Under the pieces are notes generated by a model. That model was given only the letters and a program-made list of their open reading frames with translations, was not told the DNA's origin and did no database searches. A program made the translations under genes and the position numbers. Positions 14,185 through 21,895 of a stretch of DNA of 21,895 nt are shown here, one piece after another. The stretch lies in assembly GCA_902783755.1 (NCBI GenBank), contig CACZSC010000016.1:1-21895 (forward strand), read 5' to 3'. Within the stretch, counting starts at the first letter, position 1; the number at the start of each line of letters is the position of its first letter. The DNA comes from an uncultured Ruminococcus sp. Its GTDB lineage: Bacteria; Bacillota; Clostridia; Oscillospirales; CAG-272.

Positions 14185-17100
14185 TTATTCGATCGGGTAC
14201 AGATCCGGGAACAGGAAGTACTGCAGCAGGCGGATCACGTCATAGATGTTGACCTGTCCGTCGTTGTTGAAGTCAAGGCTCCCGCCGTACGCGCTCACAT
14301 CATATATGTCCGGAAGAACTATATATCTGAGCAGCGACAGCACGTCATCCATGTCCACTCCCTCGTCAGCATCGATATCGCCCGGGATGTAGGAACCGAG
14401 AACAGGTATTTCCTTTGTCTTCGTTACAGCGGAGAACGCAGGATTCGTGAATGTCGCGGTGTAAGTCCTTACTCCCGTTTCAGTCTGTGTGGCCGGCGTC
14501 GTTACGGACGAGGTGGTAGTTGACGTCTCGCTTTCTACATGGGACGGATTCAGTTTGCATGTTCTTCTGGCCGTTACCGTTGCATAGTTCTCCGACCATT
14601 CGTACTCAGGTTCGTTCCAGTCGTGAACGTGCGACTGTATCCTCCAGGTGCAGAGCGCGCTGTCGGCAGCCCAGTCCGTCTGACCGCTGTATTCTTCCGG
14701 TTCCGTCGCGAATTCAACATATTCAGCGAGAGCGGTATCGGAGAGGATATAATAGTCTGTAAGGCTCTGCTTCTCGGCATCGGTGAGATCATCGTAGGCA
14801 ACATAGGTGCCGTACCTGTTCACATAGTACTGCGACATGTTTCCATGATCCACTTCGGCAGCAGGGACCGGAACGTATCCGGCCAGAAGCGAACGGGGAT
14901 CTGCTCCGTAGTATCCTCCGTTCAGGATCAGGTTGGGCTTGTTGCCGTTGCCTTCACCCATCAGGGTGTAGTCCAGCTCGGTGATGCTCACGTCGTCCTC
15001 GACCGTCATGCATATATTGCTGAGATCAGCATCGCTGTAGACAGCGTACTCGATCTTCGCGAAGGAAGCGTCCCCCGAAAGGAACACAGTAAGATCGGAT
15101 TCGTCGTTACCGTTGTTGAAGAATACGTTCCCGAAGAAAACTCCGCCGCTTATATAGAATGTTCCGCCGTCGGCTCCCATGAACCACCTGGATTCACCGC
15201 CCGTGAAGTAGTATGTGTCGGAAGTCCAGGGCTGGATGGAAACGTCCAGGATCCCGCTTGAACGGAATGTGCCTGGAATGGTGCTGACGATCATAAGTTG
15301 TGTAGGATAAGTAACCTCATAATACTGTCCGTTGCTGTATTGCGTACCGGTATAACCACCCGTGAATGTGCCCTGGATATCGAAGGTATGGCCGTTGAGA
15401 TCGAACCAGATCGCGTCATATGAGACGACCGTCCATGTCTCTCCTTCGGCGATGGTCTCGTCACGGAGCATCTTCACATACGCGTCATCGTTTATGAAGG
15501 TATAGTTGCCGTGCGCCGGAAGAGTATCAAGCTCATCCTCATAGTCATCCGGAAGGTACGGTGCGTCAAGGAATGCGTCATACAGGGTCGGATAGTATCT
15601 TACGGCATAAAGAAGATCGTTATGGGTCTGCCATGTTTCTTCATCGATAAATGAATATCTGATTGCAGTGCTTGCGCCGAAACCGGCAAGGACAGAATCA
15701 TCCATCGTCATGGTCGCTTCGTTCATCACCTGGACTGTTCCGCCTGTGAACGCACCGCCGCCGGTGCTGTCCGTGACAGAAAGACTGCCGTAGACTACTG
15801 CCATAAGCCCTTCGTTGGCTCTTGCCGTCAGTGTCCCGTCAAGGCTGTGCCCACAAAGATCGATCACGGCGCTGACACCTTCGGGAACGTAAAGGAAACT
15901 GCTCCCGGTTCCGCTGACGATGTCTTCAGTAAGAGTGATGGTGCCGAGATCTGTCCCGGGCGCTGCGATAAGGGACGACGCCAGAATGTCCCAGGGACCG
16001 GGATCTGACCAGGTGGCTGTCACGGTAACGTCACCGGTCACGGTATAAAGGTCTCCGACATTGTATATATCACCGTCTATGAGCCATCCGCCGAATACCT
16101 TTCCGTCCGGTATATCAAATATCATGCCGGCTGACGGCAGAGTCTGTTCGGAGTTTCTATCTATGGGAATATCAATCGAATCGATATCGGCGCCGCCGGA
16201 TATGGACGCAAGGACTTTAGCGCCGTTTCCTTCAAGCGTGACGACAGGCATCGTCTCAAGTACTGCCGTAAAGGAGGCGGCACCGGTCACGAAGAAATCG
16301 TCACCAGCCATGTATGAATCACTGCCGTTCATCCAGCATACGAAGGATTGTCCGTAAGGCAGATCGAAAAGATCCTCGAAGTCCATGAGTTTTGCCGTGC
16401 TGTTGTTATGGACAGCGACCTGCTTGCTAGAGTCGCCGTATATATATGTCACTGTCGCTGGAGCAAATACTGTCACTGTCAGTTCGAAACCGTCATCACG
16501 CACTGATGTGTCAGATTCGAAATATACCGTCAGGTAATTCGAGGTGGATGCAAGATCTGTACTGACGATGTCGCCGCTGTATTCATTTTCTCCGAGGACG
16601 GGACTGCTGTATGTAGAACCGTCATAGAAAGTCAGGCAATCCCATCTTTCCTCTGTGATGCATTTTATATTTACAGATATGATGAAGTTGTCAGGGGCTT
16701 TTACGGTGACGTATCCTCTGAAACCCATGGAATACGGTCCGTCCTTGCCTCCGTCGTCATATATAGTGAACGTGAAGCCGTCAGCCCTGTCCGATGCGTC
16801 CGCGATCAGGCTGGCGTTGTTCTCCATGGTCACATACCAGCCCCCCTCTCCGTCGGACAGAATGACAGGGTCGGGGTTCACTACTGCGTCAAAACGTGTT
16901 TCCTTGTTGACGGTATACGTGTCTCCCGGCTGGTATATGTCTCCGCTTATATGCTCCATCCAGCCGTCGAAGTGGTATCTGACAGGCAGGGTGAAATACT
17001 CGGTGAACTCGGGGAGGATAACGACGGATCCCTTCCCCAGTGTGAAAGCAGTGCTACTGCTTTCGAACATGTATGTGATACCGGTCCTTTCGGCCCACAG

Positions 17101-19263
17101 GGCCGTGAGTACAGTGTCAGCGCTGAAAGCGACGGACGCTCCGGCGGGATATACTGAAGTGCCATCGGTGTATCCCGCGAAGACCTTGTTTTCGGGGGCT
17201 GTGAAGGTGCATGCGGGGATCGTAATCTGATTTCCCGAGACATTCTGGATGCTGTTCATGGTCCCGGTGCCTTCACCTGGATCGAAGGATACGGTCACAA
17301 GGGTCGAGATGTCTGCGATCATTATATCTAGCGCAAAGCCGTTGTATCTTCCGCTGGAGTCGCTGTAGAACCGGACTTTGAGACTGTTCGACGTTGAAGT
17401 CAAACCGTCCACAGTAAAGGTGCCGGTGTACTCGTTTCCGAGAAGAGTTGACATGTCTGAATCATAGATCTGTAGCGTGTCGTAACCGTACTCCGTGCTT
17501 CCCTCTCCGGATACCATGAATACGTATCCGGAAGGAGCCGTCATCGTCAGGCTGCCGTCACAGTAGTTTGAATAACTGCTGTAATACCCCATGTCATCGT
17601 AGACCTTGAAGGAGAAACCGTTGGGGTAGCCGGTAAGGTCGAGGGAGGCGTTCTCCTTTGAAGGAAGATCAGCGAAATACCCGCCCTCGCCGTCTTCAAT
17701 GAGTATCGGCAGGCTGTTAAGGACCGCCGTGAACGTGACGTTCGAATCGACTGTGTATGATGCTCCCGCCGCGTAGTCGCTGCCGCCGGATCTCCATGCG
17801 GTGAATTCGGTCCTGTACGGCAGAGTGAATCTTTCTGTATATGCCGGAAGAGTTATGGAGGCGCCCTTCCGGACTTCCGAGACGGAAGTGTTCTCTCCGC
17901 TTTCGTATGTGACGGTTAGCTTGTCGATGTACACAGCGGTCAGGGTCGTGCCGCCTGTCACGGCGAAGCTGTCGCCTGCATGATATGCGGCATTGCCGTC
18001 GGTGTAATAGTCGAAGTATGTGTCAGAAGGGAGCGTGAATCCGCATTCGGGGAGTTTTACGGAGCTTCCCGGGAGAGCACGCAGGGGTTCCATCGAGCCG
18101 CTACCTGCCCCGGGATCAAACGACAGCGTCACAAGTTCGGCAGGATCCACTACTGTCACGCTGAGATCCAGGCCGGAGTTCCTGTCGCCGTAATAGGAAT
18201 GGAAATATATCTTCAGCACGTTCCCGGTGGTATAGTAATCGTCCATGGTAAGCCGGCCTTCGAATCGCTGGCCTATCAGGACAGAAGTGTCTCCGTCGTA
18301 GAGCTCCATGTAGTCGTAATTCTTATATGTGGAGACTGTGCCGCTGACCGAGAGGACGTATCCTGCCGGAGCCTGGATCATAAGGTATCCGTCGCATCCG
18401 TATCCGTAGTACTGTCCTTTCCCCTTGTGGTTGTAGACTTTGAGAACGAAGCCCTTTTCCCTGCCGGAAAGATCGGCTGTAACGGTCCCGGTCTTGGGGA
18501 CCTTGGAATAGAAGCCTCCTTCACCGTCGGCGATAACTGCCGGCTCCTCCTCAAGTACCGCGGTGAACGTAACATCCTCCGTCACTGTGAAATCCTGGCC
18601 TTCAGCGTAGTCGGCGCCTCCGGTGCTCCAGCAGGAGAAAACATATCTTTCAGGCAGGCTGAACATCGAGATGAAATTCTTCAGCTGAGTCTGAGTCCCG
18701 TTTTCTACGTAGAATGCCTTTGAACTGCCGTCGTATTCATAAGTCACATGACTGTATGAACTGTAGTCGGCGAGAGTGACCGTCAGTTCATATCCGTCTG
18801 ATGCGATACTGGAGTCGGAATAGAAACAGACCTTCAGCGTATTCCCTGTGGAGATGAGCTCCGGCATCGTGAATCTACCGCTGAAGCTCTTGTTCCCCAG
18901 CCTGACGGTGGTATCCCCGTCATATACTGTAACATAGTCGGTACCTGGTTCGGTAAGGCCCGTGCCGCTTACCTTAATGACGAAATCGGCCGGAGCCGTG
19001 ATGATGAGAGCGGTATTGTTGTAATCCGTATATTCGCCGTCTTTGCCTCCGTCGTCGTACAGCTTGAAGGTGAATCCGTCAGGCCTGTCTGTCAGATCCA
19101 GCTGCAGAAGATTGGCGATGTTAGGTACGTTGCAGTAGTATCCTCCTTCTCCGTCGTCCTGAAGCAGGACTTCCAGGGAAAAGGCCGTGAGCGGCATCAG
19201 GCAGAACAGCATCACTGCTGCAAGAATAAAGGCCTGAGCGCGTTTGAAAAAACTCTTTTTCAT
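14185..19263 (-). CDS. Large secreted protein with CUB-like units, InlB-type repeats, beta-helix-like part and type I dockerin
   Basis: This 1692-residue exported protein has a signal peptide (1-29, basic start, hydrophobic core, LTAFS end). Four CUB-like units follow (about 37-167, 246-374, 524-653, 804-936). Each opens with DGEGG plus aromatics and contains the YD.G...Y, TAP..., YDG and TSTGN.L...F.SD pattern of CUB folds. Between them are InlB/Flg_new-type B repeats, with VTVSFDPG... and GYTDG..VY.AG marks, seven in all. A beta-helix-like stretch follows (about 1105-1460), with DLCGHSLDG and DLNGHTFDI turns. Next comes an H-W/HVESET module seen in Firmicute surface proteins (about 1545-1622). 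Last is a dockerin (1627-1685) with two calcium loops, D1-D3-D5-D9-D12 and D-x-N-x-D-G. No catalytic domain is apparent, so it is probably a binding or structural part docked to a cohesin scaffold. The start has GGGGGT upstream. Confidence 0.9.
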   Translation of the reverse strand: MKKSFFKRAQAFILAAVMLFCLMPLTAFSLEVLLQDDGEGGYYCNVPNIANLLQLDLTDRPDGFTFKLYDDGGKDGEYTDYNNTALIITAPADFVIKVSGTGLTEPGTDYVTVYDGDTTVRLGNKSFSGRFTMPELISTGNTLKVCFYSDSSIASDGYELTVTLADYSSYSHVTYEYDGSSKAFYVENGTQTQLKNFISMFSLPERYVFSCWSTGGADYAEGQDFTVTEDVTFTAVLEEEPAVIADGEGGFYSKVPKTGTVTADLSGREKGFVLKVYNHKGKGQYYGYGCDGYLMIQAPAGYVLSVSGTVSTYKNYDYMELYDGDTSVLIGQRFEGRLTMDDYYTTGNVLKIYFHSYYGDRNSGLDLSVTVVDPAELVTLSFDPGAGSGSMEPLRALPGSSVKLPECGFTLPSDTYFDYYTDGNAAYHAGDSFAVTGGTTLTAVYIDKLTVTYESGENTSVSEVRKGASITLPAYTERFTLPYRTEFTAWRSGGSDYAAGASYTVDSNVTFTAVLNSLPILIEDGEGGYFADLPSKENASLDLTGYPNGFSFKVYDDMGYYSSYSNYCDGSLTMTAPSGYVFMVSGEGSTEYGYDTLQIYDSDMSTLLGNEYTGTFTVDGLTSTSNSLKVRFYSDSSGRYNGFALDIMIADISTLVTVSFDPGEGTGTMNSIQNVSGNQITIPACTFTAPENKVFAGYTDGTSVYPAGASVAFSADTVLTALWAERTGITYMFESSSTAFTLGKGSVVILPEFTEYFTLPVRYHFDGWMEHISGDIYQPGDTYTVNKETRFDAVVNPDPVILSDGEGGWYVTMENNASLIADASDRADGFTFTIYDDGGKDGPYSMGFRGYVTVKAPDNFIISVNIKCITEERWDCLTFYDGSTYSSPVLGENEYSGDIVSTDLASTSNYLTVYFESDTSVRDDGFELTVTVFAPATVTYIYGDSSKQVAVHNNSTAKLMDFEDLFDLPYGQSFVCWMNGSDSYMAGDDFFVTGAASFTAVLETMPVVTLEGNGAKVLASISGGADIDSIDIPIDRNSEQTLPSAGMIFDIPDGKVFGGWLIDGDIYNVGDLYTVTGDVTVTATWSDPGPWDILASSLIAAPGTDLGTITLTEDIVSGTGSSFLYVPEGVSAVIDLCGHSLDGTLTARANEGLMAVVYGSLSVTDSTGGGAFTGGTVQVMNEATMTMDDSVLAGFGASTAIRYSFIDEETWQTHNDLLYAVRYYPTLYDAFLDAPYLPDDYEDELDTLPAHGNYTFINDDAYVKMLRDETIAEGETWTVVSYDAIWFDLNGHTFDIQGTFTGGYTGTQYSNGQYYEVTYPTQLMIVSTIPGTFRSSGILDVSIQPWTSDTYYFTGGESRWFMGADGGTFYISGGVFFGNVFFNNGNDESDLTVFLSGDASFAKIEYAVYSDADLSNICMTVEDDVSITELDYTLMGEGNGNKPNLILNGGYYGADPRSLLAGYVPVPAAEVDHGNMSQYYVNRYGTYVAYDDLTDAEKQSLTDYYILSDTALAEYVEFATEPEEYSGQTDWAADSALCTWRIQSHVHDWNEPEYEWSENYATVTARRTCKLNPSHVESETSTTTSSVTTPATQTETGVRTYTATFTNPAFSAVTKTKEIPVLGSYIPGDIDADEGVDMDDVLSLLRYIVLPDIYDVSAYGGSLDFNNDGQVNIYDVIRLLQYFLFPDLYPIE

Positions 19264-19327
19264 CTGTACCCCCGAAAATGTATGTAGTGATCAGCACATG
19301 GCTGCTGTGCATGTAACTGGATATACT

Positions 19328-19394
19328 TTAATAGTTCATCTGTATGTCTTTCAAGATGCTGAGCACAAGCGGTAAGTATTCAGGCACAAGCGGT
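19328..19394 (-). promoter_or_regulatory. Direct repeats resembling a LytTR operator plus weak promoter, upstream of the dockerin gene
   Basis: GCACAAGCGGT occurs twice (19363-19373 and 19384-19394), exactly 21 bases apart. On the minus strand each copy contains ACCGCTTGT, which fits eight of nine positions of the known LytTR binding pattern, and the 12-base gap between 9-mers is also the LytTR spacing. A -35-like TTGAAA (19354-19349) follows eight bases downstream, with TATTAA (19333-19328) as a poorly spaced -10 (15 bases). The weak promoter would fit dependence on an activator. Confidence 0.45.
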
Positions 19395-19405
19395 TTTACA
19401 ACCGC
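19390..19405 (-). repeat. Small inverted repeat overlapping the upstream direct repeat
   Basis: GCGGTT (19390-19395) and AACCGC (19400-19405) form a perfect 6-bp inverted repeat with a 4-base loop. It overlaps the distal copy of the 11-base direct repeat and lies just downstream of the STAS-kinase terminator on the minus strand. Confidence 0.5.
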
Positions 19406-19414
19406 ATGATGAAA

Positions 19415-19445
19415 GCAAAAAGAGACCCCGGCGCAAATGCCGGGG
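19415..19445 (-). terminator. Terminator of the HD-hydrolase/STAS-kinase unit
   Basis: On the minus strand CCCCGGC and GCCGGGG form a perfect 7-bp GC stem with a 6-base loop (19445-19426), followed by TCTCTTTTTGC. It begins nine bases after the STAS-kinase stop and separates this unit from the dockerin gene. Confidence 0.88.
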
Positions 19446-19453
19446 AGTCCGGT

Positions 19454-20635
19454 TCAGATATACAGACGGTCAACTTTCCTGACGCCTTCCACGATCTTTT
19501 CGATGCATTCGCTGATAAGGCGTTCCTTCTCTTTTTCATCTGTGTACGTGCTTCTCACAAATCGCCTCAGGATCCTTATATGACCTATGACGGACGCCTT
19601 GCTGCATATGTCCTCATAACTGTTATCAGTCATTCCCGGGAAGTATCTTTGCAGACATCCGCGGAAAAGAGCCGTGCACACGTCCTGGGGAATGCCTAGG
19701 AATTCCATCGTGTTGCCGGGCATCAGAGCACCGTACCCTATACAGGTGTTGTACATGTACGCGAAGTCGAATATCGGATTCCCGCAGGAGATGGTATCCA
19801 TGTCTATCAGGATCGCCTCGCCGCCCTGCATCAGCACGTTCTTGAGATGGTAGTCCCCGTGGACCATATGCAGGTCTTCGGGGATCTCTCTGAGCATAGA
19901 CGCTATCTTTTCATTCGTTTCCGCAGGAAGATAGGATGCCAGGTTCTCCGCCTGATCTATAACCCTGTATTTTATCTGCGGAAGCTCACCTTTAGCAAAT
20001 TCAGTCGAATGGATCTTTTTCAGAAGATCGGTATAAAGGTCCGTTACCCACTCAAGCTTTGAATTGTCAGCGGCAAGGATCTTGGCAAGGGAGCCCGCGT
20101 CAAGCAGCTCGAACACGGAACCGTAATATTTTCCGACTTTTACGGTGTCGTAGGGGATAGCCGTAGGTATGCCCTTCACGAACGCCTTTCTCGCCATGCT
20201 TCTCTCGTTCTCGATGTCGGAGAGGGCGTCGTCATTCTTGTAGATCTTTACGATGGTCTCGGCATCTATCCTGTAGACGTCGCCGTTGACGCCGGATCCG
20301 ATTATCTCGCATCCTTCTACGGAGAGGGTCCTGAACCTCTTTCTCACGTCCATCATCTCGGTGAACCCTGTCATGTCGAAAATGTCGTAAACTTCCGGAC
20401 TGAGCTCTGTAAGCGAAAGATCACTGAACTGCTTCTTCAGCTTGAGGACCATCCGCAGACCAGCGCTCGAGATATATGAAAGGTCGGTGCAGTCGACAGT
20501 GACGCTTCCGACGGATCTGCCTTCGAGCTCGCCGAATATGGCATCCTCCACGGTCTTCGCGTTTGTGGAATCTATGTGGCCTTTGAGACATATTAAGGCC
20601 TTTCCCTCTTCTATCCTTACGTCAGCATTGCTCAT
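19454..20635 (-). CDS. STAS domain fused to an aminoglycoside-phosphotransferase-like kinase
   Basis: This 393-residue cytoplasmic protein joins two domains. Residues 1-100 are a STAS domain like anti-sigma-factor antagonists, with DCTDLSYISSAGLRMVL keeping the Ser (S57) that is phosphorylated in SpoIIAA. Residues 105-385 have a protein-kinase-like/APH fold: Gly-rich loop GSGVNGDVYR (113-122), candidate ATP lysines K130/K133, catalytic HGDYHLKN (259-266) and the metal-binding IDMD (277-280). The kinase part resembles the APH-like family described as a Fibrobacter paralogous family (TIGR02172). The frame is open eight codons further to 20659, but the ATG at 20635 has GGAGG eight bases before it. 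It overlaps the end of the HD hydrolase gene by 14 bases, so the two are coupled. The substrate is unknown. Confidence 0.88.
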   Translation of the reverse strand: MSNADVRIEEGKALICLKGHIDSTNAKTVEDAIFGELEGRSVGSVTVDCTDLSYISSAGLRMVLKLKKQFSDLSLTELSPEVYDIFDMTGFTEMMDVRKRFRTLSVEGCEIIGSGVNGDVYRIDAETIVKIYKNDDALSDIENERSMARKAFVKGIPTAIPYDTVKVGKYYGSVFELLDAGSLAKILAADNSKLEWVTDLYTDLLKKIHSTEFAKGELPQIKYRVIDQAENLASYLPAETNEKIASMLREIPEDLHMVHGDYHLKNVLMQGGEAILIDMDTISCGNPIFDFAYMYNTCIGYGALMPGNTMEFLGIPQDVCTALFRGCLQRYFPGMTDNSYEDICSKASVIGHIRILRRFVRSTYTDEKEKERLISECIEKIVEGVRKVDRLYI

Positions 20636-21221
20636 CATCCAATCCTCCAAAAACTTCATTTACAAGATATGAATACTCTTTCCAGGCTGCTGTGTCAGAC
20701 AGTTCCGAAGTCATATCCCTGATGGCGGAATAGTACCACCCCTGCATCTTCGGATCCTTCATATTGAACGCTTCCCAGAACCTGTGGCCTTCCTTCATGT
20801 GCTTTCTGTGGAAGGATCTCATGTTCGCAAGTTTGTCAGCAAGCCACAGAATCTTAACGTTGATGTCCTCCGCATTCCTCAGATCTTCCAGGGAATTTTC
20901 CTTGCGCACGAGCCAGGAATCGGACGGGGGTATGTCTCTCATTTTGTCCTCAGTCTCGGTCCGGACGAGATTCCCGACCTTCTCGCCGAAAAGGTCGTAT
21001 ATCTCGGAAAGAGTGTGGGAAGTGTCCTCAGCCACATCGTGAAGGACTGCTGCTGCCATGACGGCCGAGTCCGTCGTCATGGTTGAAACTATGCACATGA
21101 CTTCCAGCGGATGCACGATATACGGCAGGTCGTCCGCCTTCCTGGAATATCCTGCATGCGCTGATAACGCGAAGCTGATAGCTCTGTTGATCAGGTCGTC
21201 ATTTCTAAGTGATTCAGGCAT
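20622..21221 (-). CDS. Single-domain SpoT/MESH1-like HD hydrolase, probable (p)ppGpp hydrolase
   Basis: This 199-residue protein matches the hydrolase half of Rel/SpoT enzymes and stand-alone small alarmone hydrolases of the MESH1 type, which cleave the 3' pyrophosphate of (p)ppGpp with Mn2+. Metal and active-site residues are visible in order: SRKADDLPYIVHP (H37), VLHDVAEDT (H61-D62, E65-D66) and LADKLANMRS (D129). There is no synthetase, TGS or ACT domain and no membrane segment. The frame is open 19 codons further to 21278, but MPESLRNDD at 21221 has GGAGA six bases before it, and the best promoter lies inside the longer version. It is the first gene of a two-gene unit with the STAS-kinase. 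Other HD phosphohydrolase substrates remain possible. Confidence 0.87.
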   Translation of the reverse strand: MPESLRNDDLINRAISFALSAHAGYSRKADDLPYIVHPLEVMCIVSTMTTDSAVMAAAVLHDVAEDTSHTLSEIYDLFGEKVGNLVRTETEDKMRDIPPSDSWLVRKENSLEDLRNAEDINVKILWLADKLANMRSFHRKHMKEGHRFWEAFNMKDPKMQGWYYSAIRDMTSELSDTAAWKEYSYLVNEVFGGLDDEQC

Positions 21222-21232
21222 TGTAATTCTCC

Positions 21233-21258
21233 AATTCTCAGTTGTGAGAATTATCTCA
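21233..21258. promoter_or_regulatory. Three-armed inverted repeat, likely operator of the HD hydrolase promoter
   Basis: AATTCTCA (21233-21240) and TGAGAATT (21245-21252) are perfect inverted arms with a 4-base gap. TGAGA (21245-21249) and TCTCA (21254-21258) form a second overlapping pair, also with a 4-base gap. The arms alternate every nine bases and cover the -10 box and the expected transcription start, a typical position for a repressor site. An mRNA hairpin before the ribosome site is the alternative. Confidence 0.5.
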
Positions 21259-21278
21259 TATTTTCGGCCGGGTGTCAA
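21250..21278 (-). promoter_or_regulatory. Promoter of the HD hydrolase/STAS-kinase unit
   Basis: A perfect TTGACA (21278-21273) and GATAAT (21255-21250) on the minus strand are 17 bases apart, about 29 bases upstream of the start codon at 21221. Confidence 0.85.
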
Positions 21279-21287
21279 GCAACAACA

Positions 21288-21297
21288 CGATCGATCG
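21288..21297. repeat. 10-bp palindrome CGATCGATCG between divergent promoters
   Basis: The self-complementary CGATCGATCG sits between the -35 boxes of the HD-hydrolase and GH3 promoters and is flanked by CAAC and GTTG in inverted order (21283-21286 and 21298-21301). It could be a regulator site, but it is short. Confidence 0.35.
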
Positions 21298-21298
21298 G

Positions 21299-21327
21299 TT
21301 GTAATAATTTCAGGATTATGCTAGAAT
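21299..21327 (+). promoter_or_regulatory. Promoter of the GH3 gene
   Basis: TTGTAA (21299-21304) and TAGAAT (21322-21327) are 17 bases apart, with TGC before the -10 giving an extended -10. The start codon lies 29 bases downstream. Confidence 0.68.
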
Positions 21328-21355
21328 TCAGATGACAATATCTCGGAGGTGGCCA

Positions 21356-21895
21356 ATGGAAACATATGAGAAGAGGGCCCGTGAACTGCTGTCGCAGTTG
21401 TCCCTGAACGAGAAGATGCACCAGCTTACGTCGGATATAAACCTGGCGTACGCAGAGGAACTGTATGACGCGGACGGAAATTATCTGGGACGTCCGGATC
21501 CCCTGTGCGGAACCTTCAGGAATCCCGCCCATTTCATGCACTACAAACTCGGAAGAGCCGCGTCCGCGAAGGAAGCATGCGAGCTTATAAACGAGGATGT
21601 CAGACGGGCGGTCGAAGCCCAGCCACATCATATACCGCCCATCGAGCAGGGCGAGTCCCTGCACGGAGCCTCCTGGGGCATAGCAACGCATTTCCCGCAG
21701 CCCATAGCCCTTGCATCGTCGTTTGACGTGGATATGCAGGCAAAGATCGGCGATGCCATAGGCAAGGAATGCGCCTGCGTAGGTGTCAGACAGGTGTTCT
21801 CTCCGGTAATAAACATGGTGAGGGACTGCCGCTGGGGCCGGACCGTGGAGACATACGGTGAGGACGTGAAGCTGACATCAGACATGGCCGTCGAG
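21356..21895 (+). CDS. Glycoside hydrolase family 3 (beta-glucosidase/xylosidase type), 3' end outside window
   Basis: The first 180 codons of a GH3 enzyme, which removes terminal sugars from beta-linked oligosaccharides with retention of configuration. The N-terminal barrel shows the family path: ELLSQLSLNEKMHQL near the start, then PPIEQGESLHGA, THFPQPIALASSFD, and QVFSPVINMVRDCRWGRTVETYGED, with substrate-contacting residues expected in the last segment. There is no signal peptide, so it is probably cytoplasmic and acts on imported oligosaccharides. The start ATG at 21356 has GGAGGT five bases before it. The nucleophile Asp lies beyond the window end. It is divergent from the HD-hydrolase unit. 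The family is firm; the sugar specificity is not. Confidence 0.93.
   Translation, partial: METYEKRARELLSQLSLNEKMHQLTSDINLAYAEELYDADGNYLGRPDPLCGTFRNPAHFMHYKLGRAASAKEACELINEDVRRAVEAQPHHIPPIEQGESLHGASWGIATHFPQPIALASSFDVDMQAKIGDAIGKECACVGVRQVFSPVINMVRDCRWGRTVETYGEDVKLTSDMAVE

Noticed and set aside
14185..19263. The repeated region as a DNA-level tandem repeat or CRISPR array
   Set aside because: Repeats are visible only in the protein; the DNA copies differ at most codons and there is no regular spacer pattern.
21222..21278. Longer HD hydrolase starting at 21278
   Set aside because: The strong promoter -10 box and likely start site lie inside the extension, so the longer form could not be made from it.

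Overview
The window reads as chromosome of a low-to-mid-GC Gram-positive anaerobe of the Clostridia, most likely a Ruminococcaceae/Oscillospirales-type gut or rumen organism. The reasons are Shine-Dalgarno sites of the GGAGG type before most genes, near-consensus TTGACA/TATAAT promoters, clostridial-type protein families, a large secreted protein with a type I dockerin, and a family 3 glycosidase. The placement is inferred from gene content; no rRNA or other decisive marker is present.

Layout, left to right. (1) 1-5929, minus strand, one dense housekeeping operon read right to left: coaE (dephospho-CoA kinase), a membrane-anchored lytic-transglycosylase-like protein, an M18 aminopeptidase, prfA (RF1), a Sua5/TsaC-type enzyme for tRNA t6A synthesis, and a topoisomerase IV/gyrase A subunit cut by the window edge. 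(2) 6062-6952: a small zinc-ribbon protein (minus), tRNA-Lys(UUU) (minus) and tRNA-Leu(UAG) (plus). The two tRNAs have divergent promoters. (3) 6986-13316, minus strand: an F-type ATP synthase operon in the order a, c, b, alpha, gamma, beta, epsilon. (4) 13541-14110, plus: a second zinc-ribbon protein, convergent with (5) 14185-19263, minus: a 1692-residue secreted protein with four CUB-like units, InlB-type B repeats, a beta-helix-like part and a C-terminal dockerin. (6) 19454-21221, minus: a two-gene unit of a SpoT/MESH1-like HD hydrolase followed by a STAS-kinase fusion. (7) 21356-end, plus: the start of a GH3 glycosidase, divergent from the HD gene.

The main find is in the ATP synthase. 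There is no separate delta (atpH) gene. The alpha subunit instead carries an N-terminal extension of about 95 residues that matches the C-terminal domain of delta, so this is a delta-CTD/alpha fusion; the delta N-terminal domain is absent from the locus. Such a fusion would put three delta-like domains on one F1 head, which conflicts with the usual single delta per enzyme. The c subunit of the same operon is also unusual: it has a signal-peptide-like leader and its helix-1 glycine motif is replaced by larger residues. Further points are catalytic residue losses in two adjacent housekeeping proteins (Slt-like Glu to Gln; CoaE Walker A Ser/Thr to Gly), a C3-A70 mismatch in tRNA-Lys, LytTR-like direct repeats upstream of the dockerin gene, and a three-armed inverted repeat over the promoter of the HD hydrolase. 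No insertion sequences, CRISPR arrays or prophage genes were seen, and no gene-free stretch exceeds 300 bases.
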